Shown piece after piece: positions 45,672 through 56,280 of a DNA stretch of 64,000 nt. A program made the translations under genes and the position numbers. Positions within the stretch are counted from its first letter, which is position 1. Every line of letters starts with the position of its first letter. Below the pieces are notes generated by a model. The model did no database searches and was not told the origin of the DNA. It was given only the letters and a program-made list of their open reading frames with translations. The stretch comes from Siphonodentalium dalli (Eukaryota > Mollusca > Scaphopoda > Gadilida > Siphonodentaliidae), in the NCBI GenBank assembly GCA_032622095.1, contig CP136065.1, forward strand, positions 212,394,151-212,458,150, given 5' to 3'.

Positions 45672-45800
45672 ATGGTATTGTATACACCGCATTGTCCGAA
45701 ATTTTCGCACCTCGCTGGCCATCCTGGATTTTTTCACACCTCGCTGGCTTTCCTTTGTTACGCTGTAACGCTGATAGCACTAAACTTGTTAGGGTATTTT
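45672..45800 (+). mobile_element. LINE B copy 2, 5' module
   Basis: GGTATTGTATACACCGCATTG, TTTTCGCACCTCGCTGGCC, TTTTTTCACACCTCGCTGGC and a CGCTGATAGCAC segment match 23725-23830 in order and orientation, supporting a common LINE 5' end. This implies both LINE B copies were once nearly full length at the 5' side. Confidence 0.6.
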
Positions 45801-45918
45801 GTCAAGTGAGCTGTCATCGTAAGCTTCAACTACCATTCTATACACCTGTGTCACCGAAAATGGACCAGTACAGCTGTAATCAAAATGGATTCTATAACGG
45901 AAAATCCCAAGGCATGTA

Positions 45919-46874
45919 TATTAAGGACTTTGCTAACCCAATTTTCCCCAATGTTGATGGAGTCCAAATAAATGTTTATGTTAACTTTTGTTAGTAATCA
46001 CAGTAACCAAACACATGAATGTAACATGTTCAGAGCATTATTAATGGTGGAATATGTTAGAAATACTAAATGTGAAATTTATAGAGGTTTTTAAAATCTA
46101 TTTTTTCGAACCCAAAATCAATAAACACAAAGTCCATATCAAAGAAAAAAATATGGCAATGTCTACTGAACACTGTGAAGAATGATGAACAATAAAATAA
46201 TATTCATATTTATCAAGCATTCTTTGATAAAATTACTAAGAACCAATTGTTTACAAATCATTGAGTAAGTTACCTGACATCGCTTATAGTGAGGTGGAAG
46301 TTAAATGTTAATATCTGTGGACAGCGGTGTGTTGTGAATCTCTTGACAAAAGAATTGGCTAATCCCCAATCTGGTGTACCCTCATAGCCCAGAAACTAGG
46401 TCACCAATCATCTTGAGTCAGGATAAAGTACAGCACTGGCTGGTCATAATCCCCATGAATCCCAACAGACTTGAGTGAACATTATCTTGACGCATCAAAT
46501 TCAGTTCCCAAATAGCTTTGCTGAGCAATGAAAGCTATCATTTGTAGACAACTGCTTCCAAGCAAAAAATCTTAATAAAACTGAAGAAATGTGAGTATAT
46601 CTTTATTGTTCATCATTCTTCACAGTGGTCAGTACACATACCCATATTTTTTTCTTTGATATGGACTTTGTGTTTGTTGATTTTGGGTTCGAAAAAATAA
46701 ATTTTAAAAACTTCTATAAATTTCACATTTTGAATTTCTAACATAATCTACCATGAATTATACTCTTAAAATGTAGCATCCATGGGTATGGTTACTTAGT
46801 AATAAAAGTGAACATAAACCTTTATTTTGGACTCCATTAAATTTGGGGAAAATTGGGTTAGCAAAGTCCTTAAT
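45919..46874. repeat. ~955-bp palindrome overlapping the start of LINE B ORF1
   Basis: Left arm 45919-46205 and right arm 46595-46874 are inverted copies: ATTAAGGACTTTGCTAACCC / GGGTTAGCAAAGTCCTTAAT, GGAGTCCAAATAAATG / TTTATTTTGGACTCC, CAAAGTCCATATCAAAGAAA / TTTCTTTGATATGGACTTTG, TTCACAGTG-type and GAACAATAAA / TTTATTGTTC ends. The outermost ~45 bp of the right arm is ORF1 coding sequence (MDSIKFGENWVSKVLN), and the left arm encodes a close version in reverse (MDSINIGENWVSKVLN). So the palindrome either includes LINE sequence or arose by inversion during LINE insertion. Confidence 0.75.
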
Positions 46875-47810
46875 CTTGCGAAACAAAATGAGAACTTACA
46901 GAACGAAATAAGTAACCTTCGACAGGAACTTGCCGCAATGCGGATATCGCATGCAAAATCAATGGATAATATCGTAAAACCCTTTGGCGGAAAGAAGGAC
47001 TCAGAAGAAGAAAGAAAAGAACAACAAAGACAAGGGTAAGCTTAAAACTAACGCACCAGCACTAAGCCCAGCACTCTCCCGAGTGTTCAACCATCAACGA
47101 GCGATATCGCCTTTACACCAGCCACCCCAACCTTCAATTCACAAATCATCTCCCCCCTCAAATCTCCAACAAGCAGAACTTCATATCCCAAAGATAACAG
47201 AAGCATCGATTCACCAAGGCAACTAGCTTCTGAATCTACTGTTAACATTACAATGGAGGTGGAAAATCCTAACCCAAACCAGTGGAGGCTAAATAATACA
47301 AGAACTAATAGGAAATTGGACAATGATTTCGAGCGAAACAGTAAAAACCCACGATTTAACGACAACCAGCGCAGTAATAGTCAAAGATTATCTCTCACAA
47401 CAGGGCAACCCATCCAGAAACTCACTTTATTCGCCGAAAATGCAACATCTGACATGAAAAACAACCCGTTTTTTTCTGAAAAATATCATGAAGGATCAAA
47501 ACTTTGAAATACAAGACTGTTAGTAACCAAAAGCGGAAACCTGCTAATCTATCCAAGCAATCTGCATACCAAATTATATTTCATGAATCAAGCTGCAAAG
47601 GACCACCCCATTCTCTCGAAAGTTACATTCCGCCCAACAAGGGGAAAAAGGGACCCATAAAAAAACCGACACGTAGTAATATGTGGGGTAGACCCAGAGA
47701 CCCCGATTGAGGAAATCCAATGGGCCATCGGACCCCAATACGAAGCAAAACGAATGTACTCTGCTAAACACGATGATGCCCCCCAAAAAAAAAAATTAAA
47801 GTCACATCCC
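46827..47810 (+). pseudogene. LINE B copy 2 ORF1, N-terminal part
   Basis: Starts MDSIKFGENWVSKVLNLAKQ, continues as a coiled coil (NENLQNEISNLRQELAAMRI), then a frame break at about 47037. The P/S/T-rich linker (PATPTFNSQIISPLKS) and PIQKLTLFAENATSDMKNNP follow, a frame break near 47500, FMNQAAKDHPILSKVTFRPT, then VVICGVDPETPIEEIQWAIG up to SPDE, where the foldback element has inserted. It matches copy 1 throughout at moderate identity. The remainder of ORF1 is at 49691-49843, 50920-50968 and 51783-52048. Confidence 0.8.
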
Positions 47811-47819
47811 CTGATGAAC

Positions 47820-49681
47820 ACGAACATGACATTTGGAACTTATTCCCTATTCCTTATTTAAAAAAACGTCGCTTTCGACCGATTTGACGGCATGGGTGGG
47901 TGGCCCGCCCCAAATACCACCTAGAAACACCCCGACCCCACCCATCACCCCCGGGGGTGCCACTCCGATGGGGTGAAAATGGGGTATGGACCATTTTCGA
48001 GAACGGAAAGGATTTCGACCGATTTGACGGCATGGGTGGGTGGCCGGCCCCAAATACCACCTAGAAACACCCCGACCCCACCCATCACCCCCGGGGGGTG
48101 CCACTCCGATGGGGTGAAAATGGGGTATGGACCATTTTCGATAACGGAAAGGATTTCGACCGATTTGACGGCATGGGTGGGTGGCCGGCCCCAAATACCA
48201 CATAGAAATATCCCGACCCCATCCATCACCCCCGGGGGGTGCCACCCGAGGGGGTGAAAATGGGGTATGGACCATTTTCGAGAACGGTAAGGATTTCGTC
48301 CGATTTGACGGCATGGGTGGGTGGCCGGCCCCAAATACCACATAGAAACACCCGATCCCCCCCACCATCACCCGGGGGGGGGGGGGGGGTGAAAATGGGG
48401 TATGGACATTTTCGAGAACAGTGAGGATTTCGATCGATTTGACGGCATGGGTGGGTGGCCGGCCCAAATACCACCTAGAAACACACCGACCCCCACCCAT
48501 CACCCCCGGGGGGTGCCACCGAGGGGGTGAAAATGGGGTATGGACCATTTTCGAGAACGGAAAGGATTTCGACCGATTTGACGGCATGGGTGGGTTGCCG
48601 GCCCCAAATACCACATAGAAACACCCCGACCCCCCACCCATCACTCCCGGGGGGTGCCACCCCGACGGGGTGAAAATGGGATATGGACCATTTTCGAGAA
48701 CGCTAAGGATTTCGACCGATTTGACGGCATGGTGGGGGGTCGGGGATTTTTTTTGGGAAATATGGGGCCGGCCACCCACCCATGCCGTCAAATCGGTCGA
48801 AATTCTTACCGTTCTCGAAAATGGTCCATACCCCATTTTCACCCCTCGGGGTGGCACCCCGGGGGTGATGGGTGGGGTCGGGGTGTTTCTAGGTGGTATT
48901 TGGGGCCGGCCACCCACCCATGCCGTCAAATCGGTCGAAATCCTTACCGTTCTCGAAAATGGTCCATACCCCATTTTCACCCCCCTCGGGGTGGCACCCC
49001 CGGGGGTGATGGGTGGGGGTCGGGGTGTTTCTAGGTGGTATTTGGGGCCGGCCACCCACCCATACCGTCAAATCGGTCGAAATCCTTACCGTTCTCGAAA
49101 ATGGTCCATACCCCATTTTAACCCCCTCTTGGTGGCACCCCCCGGGGTGATGGGTGGGGGTCGGGGTGTTTCTAGGTGGTATTTGGGGCCGGCCAATCCT
49201 TACCGTTCTCGAAAATGGTCCATACCCCATTTTCACCCACTCGGGGTGGCACCCCCCGGGAGTGATGGGTGGGGGTCGGGGTGTTTCTAGGTGGTATTTG
49301 GGGCCGGCCACCCACCCATACCGTCGAATCGGTCCAAATTCTTACCGTTCTCGAAAATGGTCCATACCCCATTTTCACCCCTATCGGGCTGGCACCCCCG
49401 GGGTGATGGGTGGGGGTCGGGGTGTTTCTAGGTGGTATTTGGGGCCGGCCACCCACCCATGCCGTCAAATCGGTCGAAATCCTTACCGTTCTTGAAAATG
49501 GTCCATACCCCATTTTCACCCCCTCGGGGTGGCACCTCCCGGGGGTGATGGGTGGGGGTCGGGATGTTTCTAGGTGGTATTTGGGGCCGGCAACCCACCC
49601 ATGCCGTCAAATCGGTCGAAAGCGACATTTAAAAAAATAAGGAATATGGAATAGGGAATAAGTTCCAAATGTCATGTTCGT
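47820..49681. mobile_element. 1.86-kb foldback element, 9-bp target duplication (MULE/foldback-like)
   Basis: CTGATGAAC flanks both ends (47811-47819 and 49682-49690). Terminal inverted repeat ACGAACATGACATTTGGAAC / GTTCCAAATGTCATGTTCGT continues through TTATTCCCTATTCC. Almost the whole element is one inverted repeat with its centre near 48760. Each ~930-bp arm is built of seven ~140-bp tandem units (left anchors GATTTGACGGCATGGGTGG at 47881, 48021, 48162, 48302, 48436, 48575, 48718; right-arm mirror units from 48779 to 49604, one shortened). A 9-bp duplication and long inverted arms fit Mutator-like foldback elements; the superfamily is inferred. Long frames on both strands with repeating peptides follow from the tandem units. 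Confidence 0.9.
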
Positions 49682-49690
49682 CTGATGAAC

Positions 49691-49843
49691 AGAGTAAAGA
49701 ACATATGCTTAAGGGATTCAACTTGGCGCCTCCAGAAATAGATTCAAGGTTGTAGAATACCAACCCCCTGCACATATCACTCAATGTCTGAGGTGCTTCG
49801 GCTATCAACACAAAGTAGCCGGTTGAACAATGTTCAGCACAGC
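49691..49843 (+). pseudogene. LINE B copy 2 ORF1, middle segment
   Basis: Reads SKEHMLKGFNLAPPEIDSR and QCLRCFGYQHKVAG, matching copy 1 (ENMLKGLGATRNRYK; QCLKCFGYQHKVAGC). The first zinc knuckle begins here and is cut by the hAT-like insertion at 49844. Confidence 0.75.
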
Positions 49844-50919
49844 CAGGGATGTGGCTAGAGGGGGGGGGGGGGGGGGGTTGGGGTGTCTCACCCCAACTTT
49901 GGTCAGAATTTTCAACAGTTGGAAATTTCATACCTGCCAAAACATTAGTTGGAATGGTCATCAGTTGGAAATTTTTCAACCTTATGGGGGGTGACAGGTT
50001 GGAAATTTCCAACACTTGGAAAGCTTGTGTCCTGGTCCTCCCCCGTGGCTAGTCAAAACTGCTACTAAATTTAAGAAAACAATATTGTCATACATTTGGT
50101 CAACATTGTCATTGGAATTGTCATCATTTGGAAATGTTCCAACCTAAGTCGGGGGGGGGGGGGTGTCAGGTTTGAAATTTCCAACTCTAAGAAGACTTGA
50201 GACTAGTCTAGATGCTAGGATTTTGCGATTTTCTTGTTCAGATTTCAAAATTTTCGAACACCGGGCCGAACCATGGTCGGCCCGGTGTGTCACTGTCCCT
50301 CCACCGTGACCAATACAAAACTGCTAATTAGTTTAACAACAAAATAGTTTAGTACATTCGGTCAAACTTGTGGACTGAAATGGTCATCAGTTGGAGAATT
50401 TTCCAACCTACCAACCTAAGAGGGAGTATGAGGTTTGAAATTTCCAACACTAGGGAAGCTTCAGTTGAGGCCAGTCCAGATGCTAGAATTTTCGATTTTC
50501 TTGTATAGTTTTCAAAATTTTCACACACCGGGCTGAACAAACATGGACGGACACAATGTTCTGGTCTCTTACCCGTAGCCGTGTGCATTTGTCTGGAGTA
50601 GGCTACTAGATGTTAGGATTTATGCAGTTCTCAGGTTAAAGTATCTGAATTTTCTTATACCGGGCATATAGAACAACATAGTTTATGAATACATAGGATA
50701 TTAGGCCTCAGGACTGACACGTGCAAGGGGTGTGCAAATGGAAGTATGCAAAACTTGTGTTTGGTCTGTGATTCTGATTCAATGGGGGGGGGGGGGGTGC
50801 AAATGGAATTATGCAAAACTTGTGTTTGGTGTCTGATTCTGATTCAGGGGGGGATGGGTGCAATTGGAATTTCCCAAGGTGGACACCCCCACAATGGAGA
50901 CCCTCTAGCCACATCCCTG
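49844..50919. mobile_element. hAT-like non-autonomous element inside LINE B copy 2 (8-bp target duplication)
   Basis: AGCACAGC at 49836-49843 and 50920-50927. Exact 18-bp terminal inverted repeat CAGGGATGTGGCTAGAGG / CCTCTAGCCACATCCCTG. The interior has many GTTGGAAATTTCCAAC-type motifs, 'GGCCCGGTGTG', and duplicated 'TGCAAAACTTGTGTTTGGT' blocks (50748 and 50812). It is the reference copy for this family in the window; 15772-16561 and 1-153 are relatives. No transposase. Confidence 0.95.
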
Positions 50920-50968
50920 AGCACAGCACAATTACAAAACATGCGACACCCTTCAACGGATGCATAGC

Positions 50969-51782
50969 CTATAGGGAGTGTTTGGGGGGGGGGGGGCTAC
51001 CCCGGGATGGTCGAATAGACCGAATGGTCTATTCCTTCATCCCTCATGTTATAATGCCTTTAATTCAGAAGCAATTTTGGGTCTTTATCTTTTTTTGTTC
51101 TGTTTCTTCTTGGGCCTCTACGCTGGTGGTGGTGCAGACGAAGAGGCATCCGAGGTAGAGGTGTCCGACGTTACGGTCTTCTTCCGGAACTCGACATCCT
51201 GATCCACTATCCGGTATTCGAGGTCAGACGGGTCACCAGAGTCTGATGCGGTGTATATGATTTCATTACACACCAGCTCGCTGTCGACCTTGGTGAAGGT
51301 GTATCTTTGTTTGTTAGCTGCTGCAGCGAACACCCGGCTTTCCAGGGCTTCTCTTAATTGATGGAGCTGTTCTTCTCTGTCAGGTGGTTCGCTCTCCCTG
51401 GATGGAGACTCCGGATGGTACTTCGGCGTCTCCGGGACTGTGAACGAGTCTTCACTCTGGGTGGTGGTGGTGAATCCAACCCCATCTCGAAGTTCGCCTG
51501 CTCCATTACAGGAACCGCCGGGGTGATATCACCAGTCGGTTCCTGCTGTGGTGGTGTTATCACAGTCGATGCCGCATCCTCCGCATCCTCTGGATGTTCT
51601 CAGTCGGCCTCTGAGACGGTAAATCAGTGGATGCGGCATCCGGGAGTGGGTCCTGTCCAGGGAGCTGTCCAGAGAGGACCAAGTGGGAGGTAGCTGGGCG
51701 TCTCTCAGCCTTCCTCTTAATCCACCTGGCCCTTCTTTCGGCGTCCCTGCGACGGTGTCCCGGACTCTTCTTCTTTTTCTAG
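50969..51782 (-). mobile_element. 5'-truncated retroelement, copy 2, inside LINE B copy 2
   Basis: On the minus strand it begins within the basic patch (KKKKSPGHRRRDAERRARW), passes through low-complexity acidic frames (51118-51333 reads NKQRYTFTKVDSELVCNEII and TSDTSTSDASSSAPPPA before the stop) and ends with CATGAGGGAT, a 9-bp stem-loop (51013-51034) and CATCCCGGGGTAGCC. AGCC (50965-50968 and 51783-51786) may be a short target duplication. LINE B ORF1 resumes on the other side, proving insertion. Relative of 22640-23630. Confidence 0.75.
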
Positions 51783-52048
51783 AGCCCACAAAGAGGAAGC
51801 AACTATTAAGGAGAAAAGAAAGCTGACATATATACGCCGCCGTGGCAAAAAAACCCCATAGAATCAAGCGAAGCCATTCGATTCGCTGCCACAATAGTAG
51901 AATGCCTTAGAGAATTTAAAACAATTAATGGCGATAACGCTATTCTACAAAATGTCACTGAAAAAGTAAGCAAACATTTCAGAACAAATATCCACAGCTC
52001 CTGTGTAAGAGACTACACTCGAGAAATTAACAAAATAAATAAATATTA
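51783..52048 (+). pseudogene. LINE B copy 2 ORF1, C-terminal part
   Basis: CACAAAGAGGAAGCA onwards gives HKEEATIKEKRKLTY, then a frame break and SSEAIRF / VECLREFKTINGDN, VSKHFRTNIHSSCVRDYTRE, stop TAA at 52046-52048. It matches copy 1 residues to the ORF1 end. Confidence 0.8.
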
Positions 52049-52093
52049 AACATTCATCTAGCACAAATTATAAATACATCAAAAGGACCAATC

Positions 52094-52780
52094 ATGGAGG
52101 ATTTAAAAATAACTCATATTAACATTAATGGCATCAGATGTCACAAACAAAAGATAATTGAAAATATCGAAGATTACAAGCCACATATAATAGCACTTAA
52201 TGAAACAGAATTAGATCATAAATCAAAAATCCGATTTCCAGGATTCAATTTAATTCGAAAAGACCGCACTTGCCACGGCGGAGGTGTTGCCTTCCTTATC
52301 CAACACGGCCTCAAATACAAACTTGTTGAAAATATTGCACCTATTGATAATGATGGAAATGTTATTAATGATGAAGTTATTGCTATAGATATCACTATTA
52401 ACAACAAAAAAGTCACCATTATCTCCCTGTACTACCCTCAACATGATATATCTCTACCCAAACTAGAAACACTAAAATTCTTTACAAAAAGAAATAACCA
52501 ATGTATATTTATAGGCGACTTCAACGCCAAACATCAATTTTTCAATAGCAAACAAACAAACATAGTGACATCCTATTTGACATCAAAGAGGAATTAGAAC
52601 TCATTCACTTAAATGACTCTGGAGAACCAACCCATTACGCAAATAACACAAAAATATGGGATATAAAGATCATATAATAGACCACGCGGTCGCTACGGAG
52701 GAAGCTGCCAAACTCATCATCGAAACCATCATGGGGCCTGATGTTGGAAGCGACCACCTCCTGCTCGAACTAAAATAACA
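52094..52780 (+). pseudogene. LINE B copy 2 ORF2, endonuclease domain
   Basis: MEDLKITHININGIRCHKQK start, 45 nt after the ORF1 stop. Conserved LNETELDHKSKIRFPGFN, KDRTCHGGGVAFLIQ, ISLYYPQHD, CIFIGDFNAKHQFFNS. It is open for 167 codons, then breaks near 52560 and continues in another frame to VGSDHLLLELK with an intact SDH. Compared with copy 1 it lacks the early stop but has its own frameshift, so the two were inactivated separately. Confidence 0.85.
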
Positions 52781-52792
52781 AAATTCAAAACC

Positions 52793-53580
52793 AGGGGTCA
52801 GTCTTAAGTCCTCTCCTTTTTTAATCTACGTCAACGATATACCAATAGATCCTACACACAGTGTATAAGCATCACAATTTGCAGACGACATACGGACATA
52901 GGCCTATGGACACTAACAAAAGGAAGTAAACTGATCGAAATTAGACTACAAAAACAACAAACAGAACTAGAAAAATGGTGCTCCAAATGGAGAATAAAAC
53001 TTAATCCAAACAAAACACAACTGGTAGTATTTGGAAACTTAACTTACAGCTCAAAACCAAAACTTACACTATTTAACGAACCAATAAAACAAAAAAAAGA
53101 AGCAACTCTTTTAGGATTCACACTATAGACGAACGCTTCACACTAAAGAAGCATATAAAAACATTTCAACTAAAGCGTTACAAAGAACCACACTCCTAAC
53201 GAAACCCAACCACTCTAATTAAATTATACAAACAATTCATCCGCCCAGTCATGGAATATGGGGCAATAATTACTTCACAATGCAATCAAACCAACCTAAA
53301 CAAAATGAAAGTGCCACGAAACACAGCACTTAGGAAAGCCCTTTTCGAAATACGCCCCACCCCATCCGGGCCCTCCATTTAGCTGCAGACATCCCATACA
53401 TAAAACAAAGGCTTCAAGAACTCGCTGACCTGACATTAACCCGAATTAGTAACTCCAGTCTCACGACAGAACTAAATCTGAGGAAACTCATCCCTCAGCA
53501 AACGCTAATTACTTATACGCTACGTCGATCAGGCTACGCGGACTAACACAAATCACATTTCAGATAAACTGTTCCAGTAA
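52793..53580 (+). pseudogene. LINE B copy 2 ORF2, RT C-terminal half (Jockey-like)
   Basis: An internal deletion joins the endonuclease to the late RT: GVSLKSSPFLIYVNDIPID, FADD box at 52878-52889, then WCSKWRIKLNPNKTQLVVFG, KLYKQFIRPVMEYGA and PRNTALRKALFEIRPTPSGP, followed by a stretch typical of the Jockey thumb (LAADIPYIKQRLQELADLTL in a shifted frame). Frame breaks occur about every 100-200 bp. FADD with the three-knuckle ORF1 supports the Jockey group. Confidence 0.8.
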
Positions 53581-53639
53581 TCGAAAGCACATTTCAGCGC
53601 CCCATCAGGTAATTATGAATTATGTTTCAAAGGGCTCTT

Positions 53640-54290
53640 TGGTGCGTACTGACCATCGGCAGGCGAACACAGAAAAAGAAAAGCAAAACTTCACCAATTT
53701 TATAAAATGTTCTACCGTCAAGCACCACCTCTACTCTCCAACACAGTTAACCGTCAGTATACAGGAGCAAACAGATATGAATTCAGAAGAATAGACTTGA
53801 GACCCCCATTTCTGAAACGTCATCGTATATCAACTCGTTCTTACCCGCAACTACACGGGAATGGAATGCACTCCCTGATGAAACAAAAAACTCAGATACT
53901 TTGGAAATGTTTAAGTATAAACTGAACTCTGACTTACGCCAGAAGCAGGCGAAGGTGCTACATTATAGATATTCCAAAAACCGTAAAGCCCATATAATTC
54001 ACACACAACTACGTCTCAAATGTAGCAATCTTAACGATGATCTCTACCAGAATCACCTATATACGTCAGACGAACAAGTACACATGTGGACTAATCGAAA
54101 CCGCTGATCATTTCGTACTGTACTGTCCTACATACTTGCACATTAGAAACGAAACCTTCTCTGTTTTAAATCGCAGTCTCTGGAGAACAGACATTCTATT
54201 GGAAGGATCCAATTCGTACTCGATAAGCCTCAATCATACCATATTCGAAGCAACTCAGTCATTTATACTTTCTACAAATAGATTCAAATA
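53640..54290 (+). pseudogene. LINE C, C-terminal region only
   Basis: A different LINE from B. Readable blocks: PPLLSNTVNRQYTGANRYEF, TREWNALPDETKNSD across a frame break, LRLKCSNLNDDLYQNHLYTS, and a zinc-binding tail CGLIETADHFVLYCPTY, followed by the stop at 54288-54290. This order (REWNALP ... CxxCxxxE...HF...C) is the C terminus of many non-LTR polyproteins. The RT domain is absent. Confidence 0.75.
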
Positions 54291-54299
54291 AACTTATTA

Positions 54300-55030
54300 T
54301 CTAACATTTATCTAAAAGTTAACTAACATTTCAAAGTTATTATCTCGATCTGCTAACTGAATAAATCGAATCATTGCATCATGCAACCAGAGCAAAATAG
54401 CTGTGTCTATATAGGCATAACGATCAAGTGACTCCTCTCGACTGGCAATTCGTTTGGCTAATCCACAATTAATAGTAAAATGAATCAAACGTAAATTTCA
54501 AATTTATAAATTATACTGAAAATACAGAGCAGTGATCATCCCAATTTTTAAATTTGTCAAAATGTCTTGTTTCTTTTTTCATTCTCTAAATTCGACATTT
54601 ACTTCATCCATTTCTCTATTTTCCACTTCAAATCTTTTGTCTCCTACCTCTCGATCTCTAATACTATCTTTTCATTACGCAACACTGTTCTTTTCTGAGG
54701 AGATGGCTCCATATAAGCGCCTGGCGCTTGATGTCAAATCCTCTTCTCTGTCAAATCCTCTTATCATACTTACATATATATTAACATCATATTGTAAATT
54801 GTTGTATAAATCTGGGATACAAAATAAATACTGTTTACACCAACACAGTGGATTGGCCACGCCCCTGCAGTAAAGCAAGTCCTCAAATAATTACCCACAA
54901 CCCAATGCAACGCTATCTTAAACCACTAACAACTTGGACATTCCGAAACATCGACCGAAAAACGCGACTATACAATCGGCATGATTCGCCGAAAATCCGT
55001 CTAATAATACAACAATTCCTTTTCAGAAAC
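54300..55030. other. Mostly non-coding; possible LINE 3' end near 54845
   Basis: ACAAAATAAATACTGTTTACACCAACA at 54819-54845 closely resembles the 3' end of LINE D (CAATAAAATATGTTTACACTAAC, 59309-59331), so a LINE 3' UTR may end here. No supported gene. Confidence 0.4.
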
Positions 55031-56085
55031 TAGCGCTCATGTCTAACACATTCCACTCACCCGACAACACCTACCGATCGGGACCCGGCATAAAAACAGA
55101 CCCAGCACTGGCTTGGGGTTGGGTGCAAGGAACTCCAGACCCACAAGTGGTAATTAAAGCTCTAATCGAGTTTGGGCCGGATATATACCCACATAAGTTC
55201 GGCCCGCTTGCAGCTCTGCGTTTTCTTCGGGAGGCGAGGAACGGTCCATCAGAACATATTGTAATTGTCCAATCTGTACATAGCAATTGTTTTCCTGCTT
55301 GCTTTTATACATAAATATACTTTTATACCATACAGCACGCAACCATCTATGCCGGAGGTGTCCTTGAATATTCACAATGCCTGATTGTATATAACTAACA
55401 CCATAACACGGGCCCCGTTCTCCATTTCAGCGCACCACACTACTCGCTCAGCAACTACAACAGCAACTACTATAAAACAGTAAAGGGACAACTCGGGACT
55501 CTCCCATACCCCGTATAAAGCTCGTGGGCTCATCCCCATACATCATCCATTCAATTCATTTAAACTTTTGCCTGGTTCAGACATGACGATTATCTATATT
55601 CAGATATATTCTCACAACAACAAATCGTGGGGTGAAGGAGAAGATCACTCGATCTTTTCGACCATCCCGGGTGCTTCGCGCCCACCTAATACTACACCGC
55701 ACAAATTGTTGACAACATTAAACCAAGATGGAAACATCAAGTGGTTCTGGAAAGATTCACTGTGCGTGTAAAATTCAGGCAAAGATTATACACTGCAAAA
55801 CATCTCAAACAAGAGAAGTCGCAAAAGGACTCTGCTTTATTATACATTTCTATCGGCGATATTTTATTTCAATTTTGGTGCACTCACTCAATTCGCATCC
55901 CTGATTAGGACGGATACACTTTGCCAACAATAAACCACAACATTCAATTCGATATGACACAGCTAGAGAAGGCGACCAGCACATGACAGTTAAACAGTTT
56001 AGTGCTAATCGGCACTAAACTCCCCGACTCGCATCCCTGACTCGGGTGGTTTCATCGGAATCAAATTGTATATTAGCACCGTATA
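55031..56085. other. No gene seen
   Basis: Open stretches such as 55039-55314 lack domains, coding bias clues or splice sites. 'CTCGCATCCCTGA' occurs at 55888 (as TTCGCATCCCTGA) and 56027. Confidence 0.4.
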
Positions 56086-56280
56086 ATGGTCCGCATAAAA
56101 CAGCACTATGGTATACTACCATGGAAAAGTGGCTATTCTACCATTGTACTTTACTTTACCATGGTACTTTATCATATGATACTGGGACATACCACGCTAC
56201 GTATTACCATGGTATTGCCGTGCCAGTACCATGGTGATGATTATACATCGATAATGTATACCATGGTATAATGGCCGATA
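56086..56280. repeat. Cluster of TACCATGGTA palindromes
   Basis: ACCATGG or ATGGTA motifs occur about ten times in 190 bp: CTACCATGG (56118), TTACCATGGTAC (56156), TTACCATGGTATT (56203), GTACCATGGTGA (56227), ATACCATGGTATAATGG (56260). Spacing is irregular, unlike a tandem array. A further GCCATGGTGTAGTACCATTG lies at 56594. Confidence 0.7.

Noticed and set aside
47847-49055. 402-codon minus-strand frame with repeating peptide (GGRPQIPPRNTP...)
   Set aside because: It is read through the 140-bp tandem units of the foldback element; equivalent repeating peptides occur on the other strand and in other frames. GC-rich composition with few stops explains its length.
55039-55314. 91-codon plus-strand frame
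   Set aside because: No domain, no splice context and an equally long frame on the opposite strand.
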